From positions 1 to 58,327 of the forward strand of contig SVLZ01000005.1 in assembly GCA_015067665.1 (NCBI GenBank): a DNA stretch of 58,327 bases, written 5' to 3'. Positions 40,358-49,703 of this stretch are shown one piece after another. This DNA is from Oscillospiraceae bacterium (lineage in GTDB: Bacteria > Bacillota > Clostridia > Oscillospirales > Oscillospiraceae). Made by a program: the position numbers and the translations under genes. Numbering within the stretch: position 1 is the stretch's first letter; each line of letters starts with the position of its first letter. The notes under the pieces were generated by a model. The model searched no databases and was not told the DNA's origin. It saw only the letters and a list, made by a program, of their open reading frames with translations.

Positions 40358-42882
40358 TTTGCTTCAAACCAGCTCTTTCCCCATTTTGCTTCCGCGATCA
40401 GCGGAACCTTTAAGCTTGCCACAGCTTCCATCTCCCGACTGATGAGCTTAGCAACCTCTTCTGCTGTTTCCTCCGGGCATTCTACGATCAATTCGTCGTG
40501 GACCTGCAAAAGAAGCCGGGCATCCGGGAACTTTTCACGCAGCGCCTGATCGACCTTCAGCATTGCAAGCTTCATAATATCCGCAGCTGTACCTTGGATC
40601 GGTGCATTAAGTGCGATCCGCTCGCCGGCCTGACGAAGATTATAATTGCTGTTCTTCAGCTCAGGGATATATCGACGTCTGCCGTAAAGCGTGGTAGTAT
40701 AGCCGCAATTCTTAGCATCCTCCACGACATTTTTCATAAATGCGTGGACGCCTTTGTAGTTTTCCAGATAGCTGTCAATATACCGCTTTGCTTCGTAGCG
40801 GCTGACACCTATGTCCTCCGAAAGAGAAAACTCACTAATGCCATAAACAATGCCGAAATTGACTGCCTTTGCGTGGCGACGCTGTAACGGTGTGACATCC
40901 TCAGGTGCAACAGCAAATACCTGTGAGGCTGTTGTCGTGTGAATATCTGCACCGTTAGTAAAAGCATTTTGCATAACACTGTCTTCCGCAATATGGGCAA
41001 GGACACGAAGCTCGATCTGGCTGTAATCCGCGTCCACTAAAACATATCCGGGCTTTGGGATAAACATCTTTCGGATTTCAGCACCAAGATCGTTGCGCAC
41101 CGGAATATTTTGGAGATTGGGCTCTGCGGAAGAGAGCCGTCCCGTTGCCGTAACCATATTCTGGAATGTCGTGCGGATACGTCCATCTTCATCTATCACC
41201 TTCAGCAATCCTTCAGCATAGGTGGAGTTCAGTTTTGTCAGCATCCGGTAGTCCATAATGGCAGGAATAATCGGATGCTTGTCCTTGAGCTTTTCCAGCA
41301 CTTCCGCATTGGTGGAATAGCCGGTCTTTGTTTTCTTTATGGCCGGCAGCTGGAGCTTGTCAAAGAGCAATTCCCCGAGCTGCTTTGTAGAATTAATATT
41401 AAAAGGCGCACCGGAGTAACAGAAGATCAGCTGTTCGCAATCCGTGATCCTCTCCGACAGCATTTGACCAAACTGGGAAAGCTGATTCTTATCAATGGCA
41501 ATACCGGCTTTCTCCATTCGATATAGTACATCACTAAGCGGCAGTTCGATCTGCGAATAAAGGTCAGCCATACCATCCTTATTTAGCACATCGCGCAGGA
41601 TCGGTGCAAGATGCCAAATTGCTTCTGCACAAGCTGCAGCGTCATTATCATCAACGCTGATACCAAGGTAATTGGTTGCGAGCTTGGAAACAGGATAGTC
41701 CGATTGAGACGGATTTAAGTCATAAGCAGCCAGTGCTGTATCAAAATCCACGCTGCCAAAGGGCAGTCCCATCGAATCGAGCTGATGGTGCAGACTCTTT
41801 GCGTCGTGACAGATACAGCATCCACTTTCAATAAGCTGCGATACAAACATTGCCTCCATAGGTGTAACAGCAAAAACACCGTTTTCCCATGCAAAACCAA
41901 TTGCGCCATCCGGTCCAATATATAAGGCATATTTCTGCCAATCATCCGGCAATTTCGTAGCTTTCGGCAGTCGGTCAAAGGATACCACCGGCTTTACAGC
42001 CTCCACCTCAGCACCGCGCAGACCATATTTATCGATCAGCTTCACAAATTCCAGCTTCACAAAGAGCTTATAAAGCTCGCTACGGTTATAGGGCTGGACA
42101 ACCGCATCCATCGGTGCAAAATCGATGGGTGCATTTTTACGAATGGTCGCAAGATCATAGGAAAGATATGCGCTTTCCTTGCCATTTTCTAATTTTTCAC
42201 GCAATTTTGGGCGGATGGACGGGTCATTTAGGTTTTCATAGACACCGTCCAAGGTGCCGTACTTCAGCAGTAACTCCGAGGCAGTCTTCGGACCAACACC
42301 CGCAACGCCGGGAATATTATCGGAGCTATCCCCCATCAGCGCCTTCAAATCCACCATATGAATGGGATCAAAACCATATTCCTCCCGGAATAGAGCTGCA
42401 TCATAAAGGGTCGCTGTGGTCTGTCCGGGACGGGAAATTACCAATTTTACGCGCACATGATCGTCAATCAGTTGCAGACTGTCACGGTCACCGGTGACAA
42501 TAACACACTCCCAACCGTTGGCTCCGCAAACACGTCCCACCGTACCTACCACATCGTCCGCTTCCCAGCCCTGACATTCATAGATGGGGATATTCATTGC
42601 CCGCAACACCTGCTTTATAATGGGCATTTGCTGGGCAAGTTCCTCGGGCATACCATGCCTGGTTGCCTTATAACCGTCATATTTTTCGTGACGGAAGGTA
42701 GGGCCGTGAAGATCAAATGCCACACAAACCGCGTCCGGCATTTCCTCTTTCTCGTTTTTTTCAAGGATATTCAAAAAGCCATAGATTGCATTGGTAAACA
42801 AGCCTTCCCGGGTGGTCAGCGGTTTCACACCGAAAAACGCCCGGTTAATCACACTGTTACCGTCTAAAATCAAAAGCTTCAT
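40354..42882 (-). CDS. polA: DNA polymerase I
   Basis: An 842-residue family A polymerase for repair and Okazaki fragment processing. The 5' nuclease domain (about 1-290) includes LLILDGNSVINRAFF, ALMGDSSDNIPGVAGVGPKT and conserved acidic clusters. A 3'-5' exonuclease fold follows (about 310-460) but lacks the DxE metal motif, so proofreading is probably inactive as in Bacillus PolA. Polymerase motifs A DADYSQIELRVLAHI, B RRHAKAVNFGIVYGIS and C QVHDELIVECP are intact. The ATG at 42882 overlaps the cysS stop and has GGAG six bases upstream; the frame extends four codons further. Confidence 0.97.
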   Translation of the reverse strand: MKLLILDGNSVINRAFFGVKPLTTREGLFTNAIYGFLNILEKNEKEEMPDAVCVAFDLHGPTFRHEKYDGYKATRHGMPEELAQQMPIIKQVLRAMNIPIYECQGWEADDVVGTVGRVCGANGWECVIVTGDRDSLQLIDDHVRVKLVISRPGQTTATLYDAALFREEYGFDPIHMVDLKALMGDSSDNIPGVAGVGPKTASELLLKYGTLDGVYENLNDPSIRPKLREKLENGKESAYLSYDLATIRKNAPIDFAPMDAVVQPYNRSELYKLFVKLEFVKLIDKYGLRGAEVEAVKPVVSFDRLPKATKLPDDWQKYALYIGPDGAIGFAWENGVFAVTPMEAMFVSQLIESGCCICHDAKSLHHQLDSMGLPFGSVDFDTALAAYDLNPSQSDYPVSKLATNYLGISVDDNDAAACAEAIWHLAPILRDVLNKDGMADLYSQIELPLSDVLYRMEKAGIAIDKNQLSQFGQMLSERITDCEQLIFCYSGAPFNINSTKQLGELLFDKLQLPAIKKTKTGYSTNAEVLEKLKDKHPIIPAIMDYRMLTKLNSTYAEGLLKVIDEDGRIRTTFQNMVTATGRLSSAEPNLQNIPVRNDLGAEIRKMFIPKPGYVLVDADYSQIELRVLAHIAEDSVMQNAFTNGADIHTTTASQVFAVAPEDVTPLQRRHAKAVNFGIVYGISEFSLSEDIGVSRYEAKRYIDSYLENYKGVHAFMKNVVEDAKNCGYTTTLYGRRRYIPELKNSNYNLRQAGERIALNAPIQGTAADIMKLAMLKVDQALREKFPDARLLLQVHDELIVECPEETAEEVAKLISREMEAVASLKVPLIAEAKWGKSWFEAK

Positions 42883-44294
42883 ACTCTTCTCCATTTTGTG
42901 CCCTGAGGTGTATCGATAATTTCAATACCGCGCGCCTTCAGTTCATCCCGAATGCGGTCGGCTTCTGCAAAGTCCTTCGCCTTCTTCGCAGCGGTTCTCG
43001 CTGCGACCAAAGCGTCAACTTCCGGGCCTGTAGAAGCAGCTGCTTCTTCCGCTTCTTTTTTGCGAAGCGCTTCAGCTGCCTCTAAAAGGTTCAGGCTGAG
43101 AACCTGATCAAAATCCGCAATAGCAGCCAGCTTTGTGGCATCGCTGGTCTTTGCCTTCAGTGCATCATAAACAGCAGTGATTGCCAAGGAGGTGTTTAAG
43201 TCACCGTTTAGCGCTGTAACAAATCGCTCCTTCATTGCAGCAAGTACGGCCTCATCAATGTCGTTACCATTCTGAAGGGTAGAAATCTTTGCCACGAGCT
43301 TCTGGTAAGCCACTACGGCATTATCCAAATTCTCCCAAGAAAATACGAGGTTTCGTCTATAATGGCTCTGGAGGCAGAACAGGCGGTATGCCATAGGGTC
43401 GTAGCCCTTTTGCTCCAGCAGGCTGACTGTCAAAAACTCTCCCTTGGACTTTGACATCTTTCCGGTATCAGTATTCAAATGATGCACATGGAACCAGTAA
43501 TTACACCACTTGTGGCCCAAGTAGCTCTCGGACTGTGCGATCTCGTTGGTATGGTGCGGGAATGCATTATCAATACCACCTGCGTGAATATCCAGATCCT
43601 CGCCCAAATACTTCATAGAAATGCCGGAGCATTCAATATGCCAGCCGGGGTAACCGATGCCCCAAGGGGATTCCCATTTCAGCGCTTGATCTTCGAACTT
43701 ACTCTTGGTAAACCATAGGACAAAGTCGTTTCTGTTTTTCTTGTTGGTATCCTCTTCTACACCTTCACGAACACCGACTGCCAAGTCTTCCTCATCATGG
43801 TCATTGAAGACATAGTAATTCTCCAGCTTGGAGGTATCAAAGTAGACGTTACCGCCTGCAACATAGGCAAAACCTTTTTCAATCAGCCCCTCCACAATTG
43901 CAATAAACTCTGCAATACAGCCGGTAGCAGGCTGCACCACCTCCGGTGTCTTGATGTTCAGCTTCTTGCAGTCCGCAAAGAAGGCATCCGTATAGTACTG
44001 GGCGATTTCCATAACGGACTTATTTTCCCGCTTTGCGCCCTTGAGCATCTTATCCTCGCCCGTATCTGCATCGGACGCCAAATGGCCTACGTCCGTAATA
44101 TTCATTACACGCAGGACATTATAGCCAAGATAGCGCAGGCTTTTTTCCAGCACATCCTCCATAATGTAGGTACGTAGGTTGCCGATATGGGCATAGTGGT
44201 ATACCGTGGGGCCACAGGTATACATTTTTACAAGGTCAGGGTTATTGGGAACAAACAGTTCCTTCTTATGGGAAAGAGAATTGTAAAGATACAT
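42879..44294 (-). CDS. cysS: Cysteine-tRNA ligase
   Basis: Class I synthetase charging tRNA-Cys. The 471-residue protein has the zinc-site Cys of KMYTCGPTVYHYAHIGNLRT with the HIGH variant HIGN, the FADCKKLNI region, WHIECSGISMKYLG with a zinc Cys, the zinc His in HHTNEIAQSESYLG, the KMSKS loop TGKMSKSKGEF and the C-terminal DALR-type helices ending in IEIIDTPQGTKWRRV. GGAGG lies eight bases before the ATG at 44294; an in-frame TTG at 44309 includes that site. A T-box controls the whole cysS-polA-rimI-tsaD-GNAT unit. Confidence 0.97.
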   Translation of the reverse strand: MYLYNSLSHKKELFVPNNPDLVKMYTCGPTVYHYAHIGNLRTYIMEDVLEKSLRYLGYNVLRVMNITDVGHLASDADTGEDKMLKGAKRENKSVMEIAQYYTDAFFADCKKLNIKTPEVVQPATGCIAEFIAIVEGLIEKGFAYVAGGNVYFDTSKLENYYVFNDHDEEDLAVGVREGVEEDTNKKNRNDFVLWFTKSKFEDQALKWESPWGIGYPGWHIECSGISMKYLGEDLDIHAGGIDNAFPHHTNEIAQSESYLGHKWCNYWFHVHHLNTDTGKMSKSKGEFLTVSLLEQKGYDPMAYRLFCLQSHYRRNLVFSWENLDNAVVAYQKLVAKISTLQNGNDIDEAVLAAMKERFVTALNGDLNTSLAITAVYDALKAKTSDATKLAAIADFDQVLSLNLLEAAEALRKKEAEEAAASTGPEVDALVAARTAAKKAKDFAEADRIRDELKARGIEIIDTPQGTKWRRV

Positions 44295-44309
44295 ATAAAT
44301 TACCTCCAA

Positions 44310-44513
44310 TAATATTCAACAAAAAAGCCTCCTGTGCCACAGCACAAGAGGCGGGTCATACAACTCGCGGTTCCACTCTCATTTATCACTTAAGCTATAA
44401 TCGCTCCCGAACGCACTTTCACGGATCTTCACCTAAGGGGCTTACAGCCGATGACCCCTGTTCTCTGCAAGGCTTCATTTCCGCTACTCTTTTCGATCAA
44501 TGCGGTTTTTCTA
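44310..44513 (-). promoter_or_regulatory. T-box riboswitch leader of cysS
   Basis: Minus strand: T-box core GAGTGGAACCGCGAG (44364-44378), then terminator stem GCCTCTTGTGC / GCACAGGAGGC (within 44327-44352) and a T6 tail. The upstream 130 bases form Stem I; a TGC Cys codon lies at 44412-44414 but I cannot confirm it as the specifier. Confidence 0.92.
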
Positions 44514-44519
44514 CGGTTT

Positions 44520-44549
44520 ATTCTACCATTTTACCCTTAGAATTGTCAA
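44520..44549 (-). promoter_or_regulatory. Sigma-A promoter of the cysS T-box operon
   Basis: Minus strand: TTGACA (44544-44549), 18-base spacer, extended -10 TGGTAGAAT with TAGAAT at 44520-44525. Confidence 0.8.
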
Positions 44550-44550
44550 G

Positions 44551-45909
44551 TTATTCTTTCTTTTTCTCATAGTCTGTAATCAGCTCCTTTACCACCGGAA
44601 GCAAGCAGATTATGGCGATCAGATTCGGTATTGCCATAAGACCGTTTACCGTCTCAGCCAGTAACCATATGGTCTTCGTTTCCAGCACAGCACCTAACAC
44701 CACTGTAGCTGCCTGTGCAATCACATATACGCTTCCGATCTTTTTGCCAAAAAGGAACTGTGCGCATCTTATACCGTAAAGCCCCCACCCAAGAATCGTT
44801 GCAAACGCAAAGCAGCATAGTATGGCGCTCAGAAGGACCGTCACCCAGCTGCCATAGACAGATGCAAATGCCTGAGAAGTCAGTATAATACCAACATCAT
44901 TCCCGTAGTGGATTGGGACACCGCTGCAAAGTATCACCATAGCGGTCACCGTACAAATGACAAGCGTGTCAATAAATACTTCGATGATCCCCATTAAACC
45001 CTGCTGCACCGGATGGCTCACTGCTGCACCCGCGTGTGCAATCCCCGCAGTGCCCATCCCCGCCTCATTGGTAAATACGCCACGGGATGCCCCAATTCGC
45101 ATAGTAATAAAAGCAGAGCCAATCATCCCGCCGGTTGCAGCTCCCGGAGTAAAGGCCCCCTGAAAGATGGCAGAAAGAGCAGCCGGGATCGCATCGAAAC
45201 GTAAAATGAGCACTCCGAAGCCTAAAATAATATAGATCACCGAAGCAAACGGAACCAAAGATTCTGCCGCAGCACCAATTCGTTTTGCTCCGCCAAAGAG
45301 AAGGACGGCTACCAAAATACCGCAGAAAATACCAATCAATATATTTCCGTCCGTTGTTGGCACATAACCACAATATGAAACTGCACTGTTAATGCCACCG
45401 ATCAGCGTGTTAATTTGGGTCGCATTGCCCACACCAAAAGCTGCAATAACCCCAAATAATGCATAAATAACTGCCAATATCCTATATTTATCGGGCAACC
45501 CACGTGTTATGACGTACATCGGCCCGCCAAGGTAGTTTCCGTGAGCATCCCTTACTCGATAATGTACAGCAAGCGTTGCCTCTGCACATTTGGTTATCAT
45601 TCCAAGCAATCCGCCGACCCATATCCAAAATACTGCACCGGGACCCCCAATCGCGATTGCACCTGCAATACCGGCAAGGTTACCGGTACCCACGGTTGCT
45701 GCGAGAGCAGTACAAAGTGCGCGAAAGGGACTATAGCCATCCTTTGATTCTATGTTATGATTGCTGCAAAGAAAGTATTTGAATGCTCGCCGTAAAAACC
45801 GAAATTGCGCAAAACGTGTACATATCGTCAGCACGACACCGACACCCGCAATAAGCAGCAATGTAGGCACGCCCCAAACGATTCTATTAAGTCCTTCGAT
45901 CCATTCCAT
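44551..45909 (-). CDS. Alanine:Na+ symporter (AGCS family)
   Basis: A 452-residue polytopic membrane protein with about eleven helices. The family signature is clear: TALAATVGTGNLAGIAGAIAIGGPGAVFWIW, then MITKCAEATLAVHYR, GGPMYVITRGL, and SRGVFTNEAGMGTAGIAHA. AGCS carriers take up alanine or glycine with sodium. AGGAGG precedes the ATG. The stop lies one base from the cysS promoter, and an upstream terminator (45931-45952) separates it from the arsC-like gene, so its own promoter is not identified. Confidence 0.93.
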   Translation of the reverse strand: MEWIEGLNRIVWGVPTLLLIAGVGVVLTICTRFAQFRFLRRAFKYFLCSNHNIESKDGYSPFRALCTALAATVGTGNLAGIAGAIAIGGPGAVFWIWVGGLLGMITKCAEATLAVHYRVRDAHGNYLGGPMYVITRGLPDKYRILAVIYALFGVIAAFGVGNATQINTLIGGINSAVSYCGYVPTTDGNILIGIFCGILVAVLLFGGAKRIGAAAESLVPFASVIYIILGFGVLILRFDAIPAALSAIFQGAFTPGAATGGMIGSAFITMRIGASRGVFTNEAGMGTAGIAHAGAAVSHPVQQGLMGIIEVFIDTLVICTVTAMVILCSGVPIHYGNDVGIILTSQAFASVYGSWVTVLLSAILCCFAFATILGWGLYGIRCAQFLFGKKIGSVYVIAQAATVVLGAVLETKTIWLLAETVNGLMAIPNLIAIICLLPVVKELITDYEKKKE

Positions 45910-45930
45910 AACATCCTCCTAAAAGAAAAA

Positions 45931-45952
45931 GCAGTTTCCCGAAGGAAACTGC
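45931..45952 (-). terminator. Intrinsic terminator after the arsC-like gene
   Basis: Nine-base stem GCAGTTTCC / GGAAACTGC with CGAA loop; T-rich tail TTTTTCTTTT on the minus strand. Confidence 0.82.
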
Positions 45953-45959
45953 TTTCGTG

Positions 45960-46301
45960 TTATTCCCAAGTCGCCCAAATCTCCGGGCAGTAGCCAACGG
46001 TTACCTGCTTACCGTTACGGACAATCGGTGTGCGCATAAGGGACGGGTCATCATAAACCTTGTCCTCTTTTCCGCGTGTGTCGTCCATATATTTCATAAG
46101 CGTTATGCTATCGGATCTGCTGTTCCAATCGATCAGGTTATCGATCCCACCAACACCACGGAGCACAACATCAAATTCTTTAGCGGAAAGACCGTATCGC
46201 AGGAGATCAATGTACTGATATTTGATCCTTCGTTCCTTGAAATAACGCTCCGCCTTTTTCGTGTCAAAACACTTGCTTTTTCCAAAAATCTGAATATTCA
46301 A
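45960..46301 (-). CDS. ArsC/Spx-like thioredoxin-fold protein
   Basis: A 113-residue protein of the arsenate reductase-like family: thioredoxin fold start NIQIFGKSKCFDTKKAERYF with a single active-site Cys (no CxxC), the helical RYGLSAKEFDVVLRGVG and a final MRTPIVRNGKQVTVGYCPE, which contains the cis-proline and Arg typical of ArsC-like proteins. Function could be reductase or regulator. The start is a TTG at 46301 overlapping the truA stop (TTGA), with GGAGG seven bases before it; a GTG at 46322 would include that site. Last gene of the 42-residue gene-truA unit. Confidence 0.85.
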   Translation of the reverse strand: MNIQIFGKSKCFDTKKAERYFKERRIKYQYIDLLRYGLSAKEFDVVLRGVGGIDNLIDWNSRSDSITLMKYMDDTRGKEDKVYDDPSLMRTPIVRNGKQVTVGYCPEIWATWE

Positions 46302-47032
46302 TAGATCACCTCCATCAAGCACAAGCCGCAGGCAGGCACCAGTTCTCCCGCATCTGCGCGGATGCCGCCGAACAAGGCAGTAATACCATCCGCCTCTCGC
46401 TCTCCCCTGCCGATTTCCAGCAAGGTACCAACCATAATTCGAACCATATGATGCAAGAATCCATTCCCCGTTACTGTAAAACGGATTTCATTGTCAATTT
46501 GTTCTACCGAGAAGGCAGAAATATACCGCAGCGTAGATTTCTTCATCCTTGGATTGGCACAGAACGCAGAAAAGTCGTGCTGACCAACGAAGAGCTGGGC
46601 AGCCATTTGCATTTTGCTTATATCCACCTCGCGGGTATCCCAATGGACATATTTTCGTTCAAAAACGCAAGGCACATCTGCATTCCAAACACGGTAACAG
46701 TAGGTTTTTTCTTTTGCATTGAGCCGGGCATGAAACCGTTCCGATGCGTTCTTACAAGAGTATACGCCAATGTCCTCCGGTAAATACCGGCGCAGTTCTT
46801 CTAAAAGCTCCTGGCAAGACAACTTCGATTCACAATGAAAGCTTACTACCTGCTGTTTTGCGTGGGTACCAGCATCCGTTCTTCCGCTGGCAGAAATCTC
46901 GATCTTCTCGCCCAAAATGCGAGAAAGCGTTTGCTCCAATTTCTCCTGAATCGTATTATCAGAATTACCCAGCCTCTGCCAGCCACGGTAGCGCGTACCG
47001 TCGTAGCAAATATCAAGCCGAATGTTGCGCAT
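46298..47032 (-). CDS. truA: tRNA pseudouridine synthase A
   Basis: Forms pseudouridine at positions 38-40 of the tRNA anticodon arm. The 244-residue protein has DICYDGTRYRGWQRLGNSDN, the catalytic Asp in SASGRTDAGTHAKQQVVSF, ERFHARLNAKEKTYCYRVWN, GQHDFSAFCANPR and the C-terminal NGFLHHMVRIMVGTLLEIGRG. Length is standard. The ATG lies within the 3' end of a 42-codon gene, so the two are coupled. Confidence 0.97.
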   Translation of the reverse strand: MRNIRLDICYDGTRYRGWQRLGNSDNTIQEKLEQTLSRILGEKIEISASGRTDAGTHAKQQVVSFHCESKLSCQELLEELRRYLPEDIGVYSCKNASERFHARLNAKEKTYCYRVWNADVPCVFERKYVHWDTREVDISKMQMAAQLFVGQHDFSAFCANPRMKKSTLRYISAFSVEQIDNEIRFTVTGNGFLHHMVRIMVGTLLEIGRGEREADGITALFGGIRADAGELVPACGLCLMEVIY

Positions 47033-47141
47033 AGTTCCTTAGTTCCTCTCTGGCTTCCCGTTCCGTATCCGCAGAAAACAGGAACAACCCCTTATCATTA
47101 TAAACCTGAATATGTCCGTTCACATTACGAATTGCATACAT
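47013..47141 (-). CDS. Small conserved-looking protein, unknown function
   Basis: A 42-residue ORF with AAGGAGG seven bases before its ATG, a better initiation site than that of truA, which it overlaps by 20 bases. The sequence starts MYAIRNVNGHIQVYNDKGLF and ends in a charged helix (DTEREAREELRNYAQ). It looks like two or three strands plus a helix and has no membrane segment. I do not recognise a named family. It probably drives truA translation by coupling, and may itself be functional. Confidence 0.65.
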   Translation of the reverse strand: MYAIRNVNGHIQVYNDKGLFLFSADTEREAREELRNYAQHSA

Positions 47142-47203
47142 AATAAAGCCTCCTTTTCTTTGTTGGCTTTATTGTAATATACACTCCGTCCAATAAATCG
47201 GAC

Positions 47204-47398
47204 TTATTTTACTTCGTAGCCGGCTTCGGTGATCGCATTCTTAATCGCCGTAATATCCGTATCACCGGTAACAGTAACCGACTTATCCTGCAGATCGACA
47301 ACAGCATCGCTTACTCCCGCAATTCCTTTGCAAACCTGCTCTACACGCGCCTTGCAATGGGGACACATCATACCGTCAACATAGATTTTTGTTTCCAT
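47204..47398 (-). CDS. Possible internally translated CopZ-like copper chaperone
   Basis: The C-terminal 64 codons of copA form a complete HMA domain: METKIYVDGMMCPHC with the Cu(I)-binding Cys12 and Cys15 of this short form, and a final ITEAGYEVK. Its Met (codon 752 of copA) is eight bases after AGGAGG (47407-47412), an optimal in-frame initiation site. Stand-alone CopZ chaperones have about the same size. The sequence fits either a fusion of former copA and copZ genes that kept the old start, or dual use giving both free and fused chaperone. Confidence 0.5.
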   Translation of the reverse strand: METKIYVDGMMCPHCKARVEQVCKGIAGVSDAVVDLQDKSVTVTGDTDITAIKNAITEAGYEVK

Positions 47399-49651
47399 TT
47401 TTCTTTCCTCCTGAATAGGTAGACTTTTGGTTTCTTTTTTCGTAGGCTTAAATGTACGCAGCCGCAGCGCATTGGACACAACAAAGAGCGAACTGAAGCT
47501 CATTGCAGCAGCACCGATCATTGGACTGAGCAGCACGCCAAAGGCTGGATATAGTACACCGGCAGCAACCGGGATGCCTAAGGAATTATAGATGAATGCC
47601 CAAAATAGATTCTGTTTAATATTTCGTATGGTAGCCTTACTCAGCGCAATGCCATCGCATACACCTTGCAGAGAGTTATGCATCAGCACAATGTCCGCAG
47701 ATTCCATTGCAATGTCTGTACCGGCACCAATGGCCATACCAACATCCGCTGTCACCAATGCAGGAGCGTCATTGATGCCGTCGCCGACCATCAGTATGCA
47801 TCGTTTCTCTTCTTGAATTTTACGGATGGCCATTGCTTTTTCACCGGGAAGCACACCTGCAATGACCTCATCAATACGTGCTGTCTTTGCAATGGCGGCA
47901 GCTGTGTTTTGGTTGTCACCAGTGAGCATCACCACCCGAAGCCCCAGCTTATGCATTCTCTCAACTGCCTGCACTGAGTCTTCCTTCAACACATCCGCAA
48001 CAATAACAGCACCGTAATATGTCCCATCCTCGCAGCCAAAATACAGCGGTGTTTTTCCATAGGATTTATATTCCTCCAACGACGGGACACGTATATGGTT
48101 TTTCACCATCAGCGTACCGCTGCCGCCAAAGTACTGTTTGCCATCTATTCTTCCGCAAACACCTAAGCCGGGCAGCGTTTGAAAATCGGTAATTTCAAAC
48201 ATTTCGGGGCTATCAAGCTCCATAACAGCCTTTGCAAAGGGGTGCTCAGAGGGAGCCTCCAAGGCTTTTGCAATGGCGATAAGTCTGTCATGATTCGCCC
48301 CGGCCGGCAAAATATCGGTGACAACGGGAGCGCCGCGTGTTAACGTTCCGGTCTTATCCAAAACCACTGTATCCACGTTATGCAGCTGTTCCAAAGCTTG
48401 GGCATTCTTAAACAAAACACCTAAGGCTGCACCCCGCCCGGTTCCAACCAAAATGGCAACGGGTGTTGCAAGACCAAGTGCGCAGGGGCATGAGATGACC
48501 AGCACCGCAATGGCACAATTAAATGCAAACGAAAGCGTTCCGTTTGCAATCAGCCACACAAGGAACGTCACAAGAGAGATCGCCATCACAACGGGCACAA
48601 AAATGCCGGCGATCTTATCCGCAAGTCTGGCAATGGGGGCTTTTGAGCCACCGGCCTCCTCTACCATGCGGATGATCTGTGCAAGGGTAGTATCCTCTCC
48701 CGCCTTGCGGCATTCCATTTGGCAATATCCAACCGACAAAAAAGTACCGCCAATAAGCGCGTCACCAACATCTTTGTCAACAGGAACGCTTTCTCCTGTA
48801 ATCGCGCTTTCATCCACAGTGGCAGTGCCTGTAATAAGAACACCATCCAGAGGAATACGGTTACCCGCCCGTAGAATAACAATGTCACCGGGAACAATTT
48901 CTTCCACAGGAACCGTCTTCACGCTGCTTCCCACAAGGATCTCTGCTGTCTTTGGGGCCAAGTCCATCAGCTTTCGAATTGCATCACCGGTTTTTCCTTT
49001 TGCAATGGATTCCAAATACTTACCCACAGTAATAAGGGTAAGGATCATTGCAGCCGACTCAAAATACAAATCGTCTCTGCAGGAGAGAACTTTTACCCAG
49101 TCACCATGACCAACGGCATAAGCCATAATCAGTAGAGACACAATACCGTAAATAAGAGATGCACCTGCGCCCACAACGATCAAGGAGTCCATATTGGGCG
49201 ATTTGTGATATAGTGCTTTGATACCGCGATAGAAGTAACCGCGGTTTAAGTAGACTACCGGCAGCGAGAGCAATAGCTGTAAAAGGCCAAAGAGCATTGC
49301 ATTTTCCGTTTCGTACAACCGGATATGGATACCCAGCATATGTCCCATCGTCAAAAACATCAAAAGGATCAAAAATATGGCTGAGGGAATGATTCGAAAC
49401 AGCATTTCCTTATTTTCATTTTTCATGGGCGCTTCGGTCTTCTTGCTGCCGGGAATGCTTGCACGGTATCCGGCATTTCCAACCGCGGAAATAATCTGTG
49501 CAGAGCAGTCATTCATACATTCAACACGCATTTTTCCAGCCAAAAGATTTACCTCTGCAGAGGTTACTCCCGGAACAGCTCTTGTGACTTTTTCCACCCG
49601 GGCGGAACAAGCGGCACAGGTCATCCCACTCACATCAAACTTTAATTCCAT
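47204..49651 (-). CDS. copA: Copper-exporting P-type ATPase with N- and C-terminal HMA domains
   Basis: An 815-residue P1B ATPase exporting Cu(I). An N-terminal HMA domain (GMTCAAC, Cys12 and Cys15) is followed by membrane helices, the actuator TGES, the transmembrane metal site CPC in VISCPCALGLATP, phosphorylation motif DKTGTLT, the HP of EHPFAKA, and the hinge GDGINDAPAL. Unusually, a second HMA domain (GMMCPHC) occupies the last 64 residues after a linker. An AGGAGG and ATG inside the linker could allow separate translation of that domain. The gene is divergent from an HxlR-type regulator. Confidence 0.95.
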   Translation of the reverse strand: MELKFDVSGMTCAACSARVEKVTRAVPGVTSAEVNLLAGKMRVECMNDCSAQIISAVGNAGYRASIPGSKKTEAPMKNENKEMLFRIIPSAIFLILLMFLTMGHMLGIHIRLYETENAMLFGLLQLLLSLPVVYLNRGYFYRGIKALYHKSPNMDSLIVVGAGASLIYGIVSLLIMAYAVGHGDWVKVLSCRDDLYFESAAMILTLITVGKYLESIAKGKTGDAIRKLMDLAPKTAEILVGSSVKTVPVEEIVPGDIVILRAGNRIPLDGVLITGTATVDESAITGESVPVDKDVGDALIGGTFLSVGYCQMECRKAGEDTTLAQIIRMVEEAGGSKAPIARLADKIAGIFVPVVMAISLVTFLVWLIANGTLSFAFNCAIAVLVISCPCALGLATPVAILVGTGRGAALGVLFKNAQALEQLHNVDTVVLDKTGTLTRGAPVVTDILPAGANHDRLIAIAKALEAPSEHPFAKAVMELDSPEMFEITDFQTLPGLGVCGRIDGKQYFGGSGTLMVKNHIRVPSLEEYKSYGKTPLYFGCEDGTYYGAVIVADVLKEDSVQAVERMHKLGLRVVMLTGDNQNTAAAIAKTARIDEVIAGVLPGEKAMAIRKIQEEKRCILMVGDGINDAPALVTADVGMAIGAGTDIAMESADIVLMHNSLQGVCDGIALSKATIRNIKQNLFWAFIYNSLGIPVAAGVLYPAFGVLLSPMIGAAAMSFSSLFVVSNALRLRTFKPTKKETKSLPIQEERKMETKIYVDGMMCPHCKARVEQVCKGIAGVSDAVVDLQDKSVTVTGDTDITAIKNAITEAGYEVK

Positions 49652-49703
49652 ACATTCTCCTCCGATACCATCAGGGTTGACATTAGATATTCCATATGCT
49701 AAT

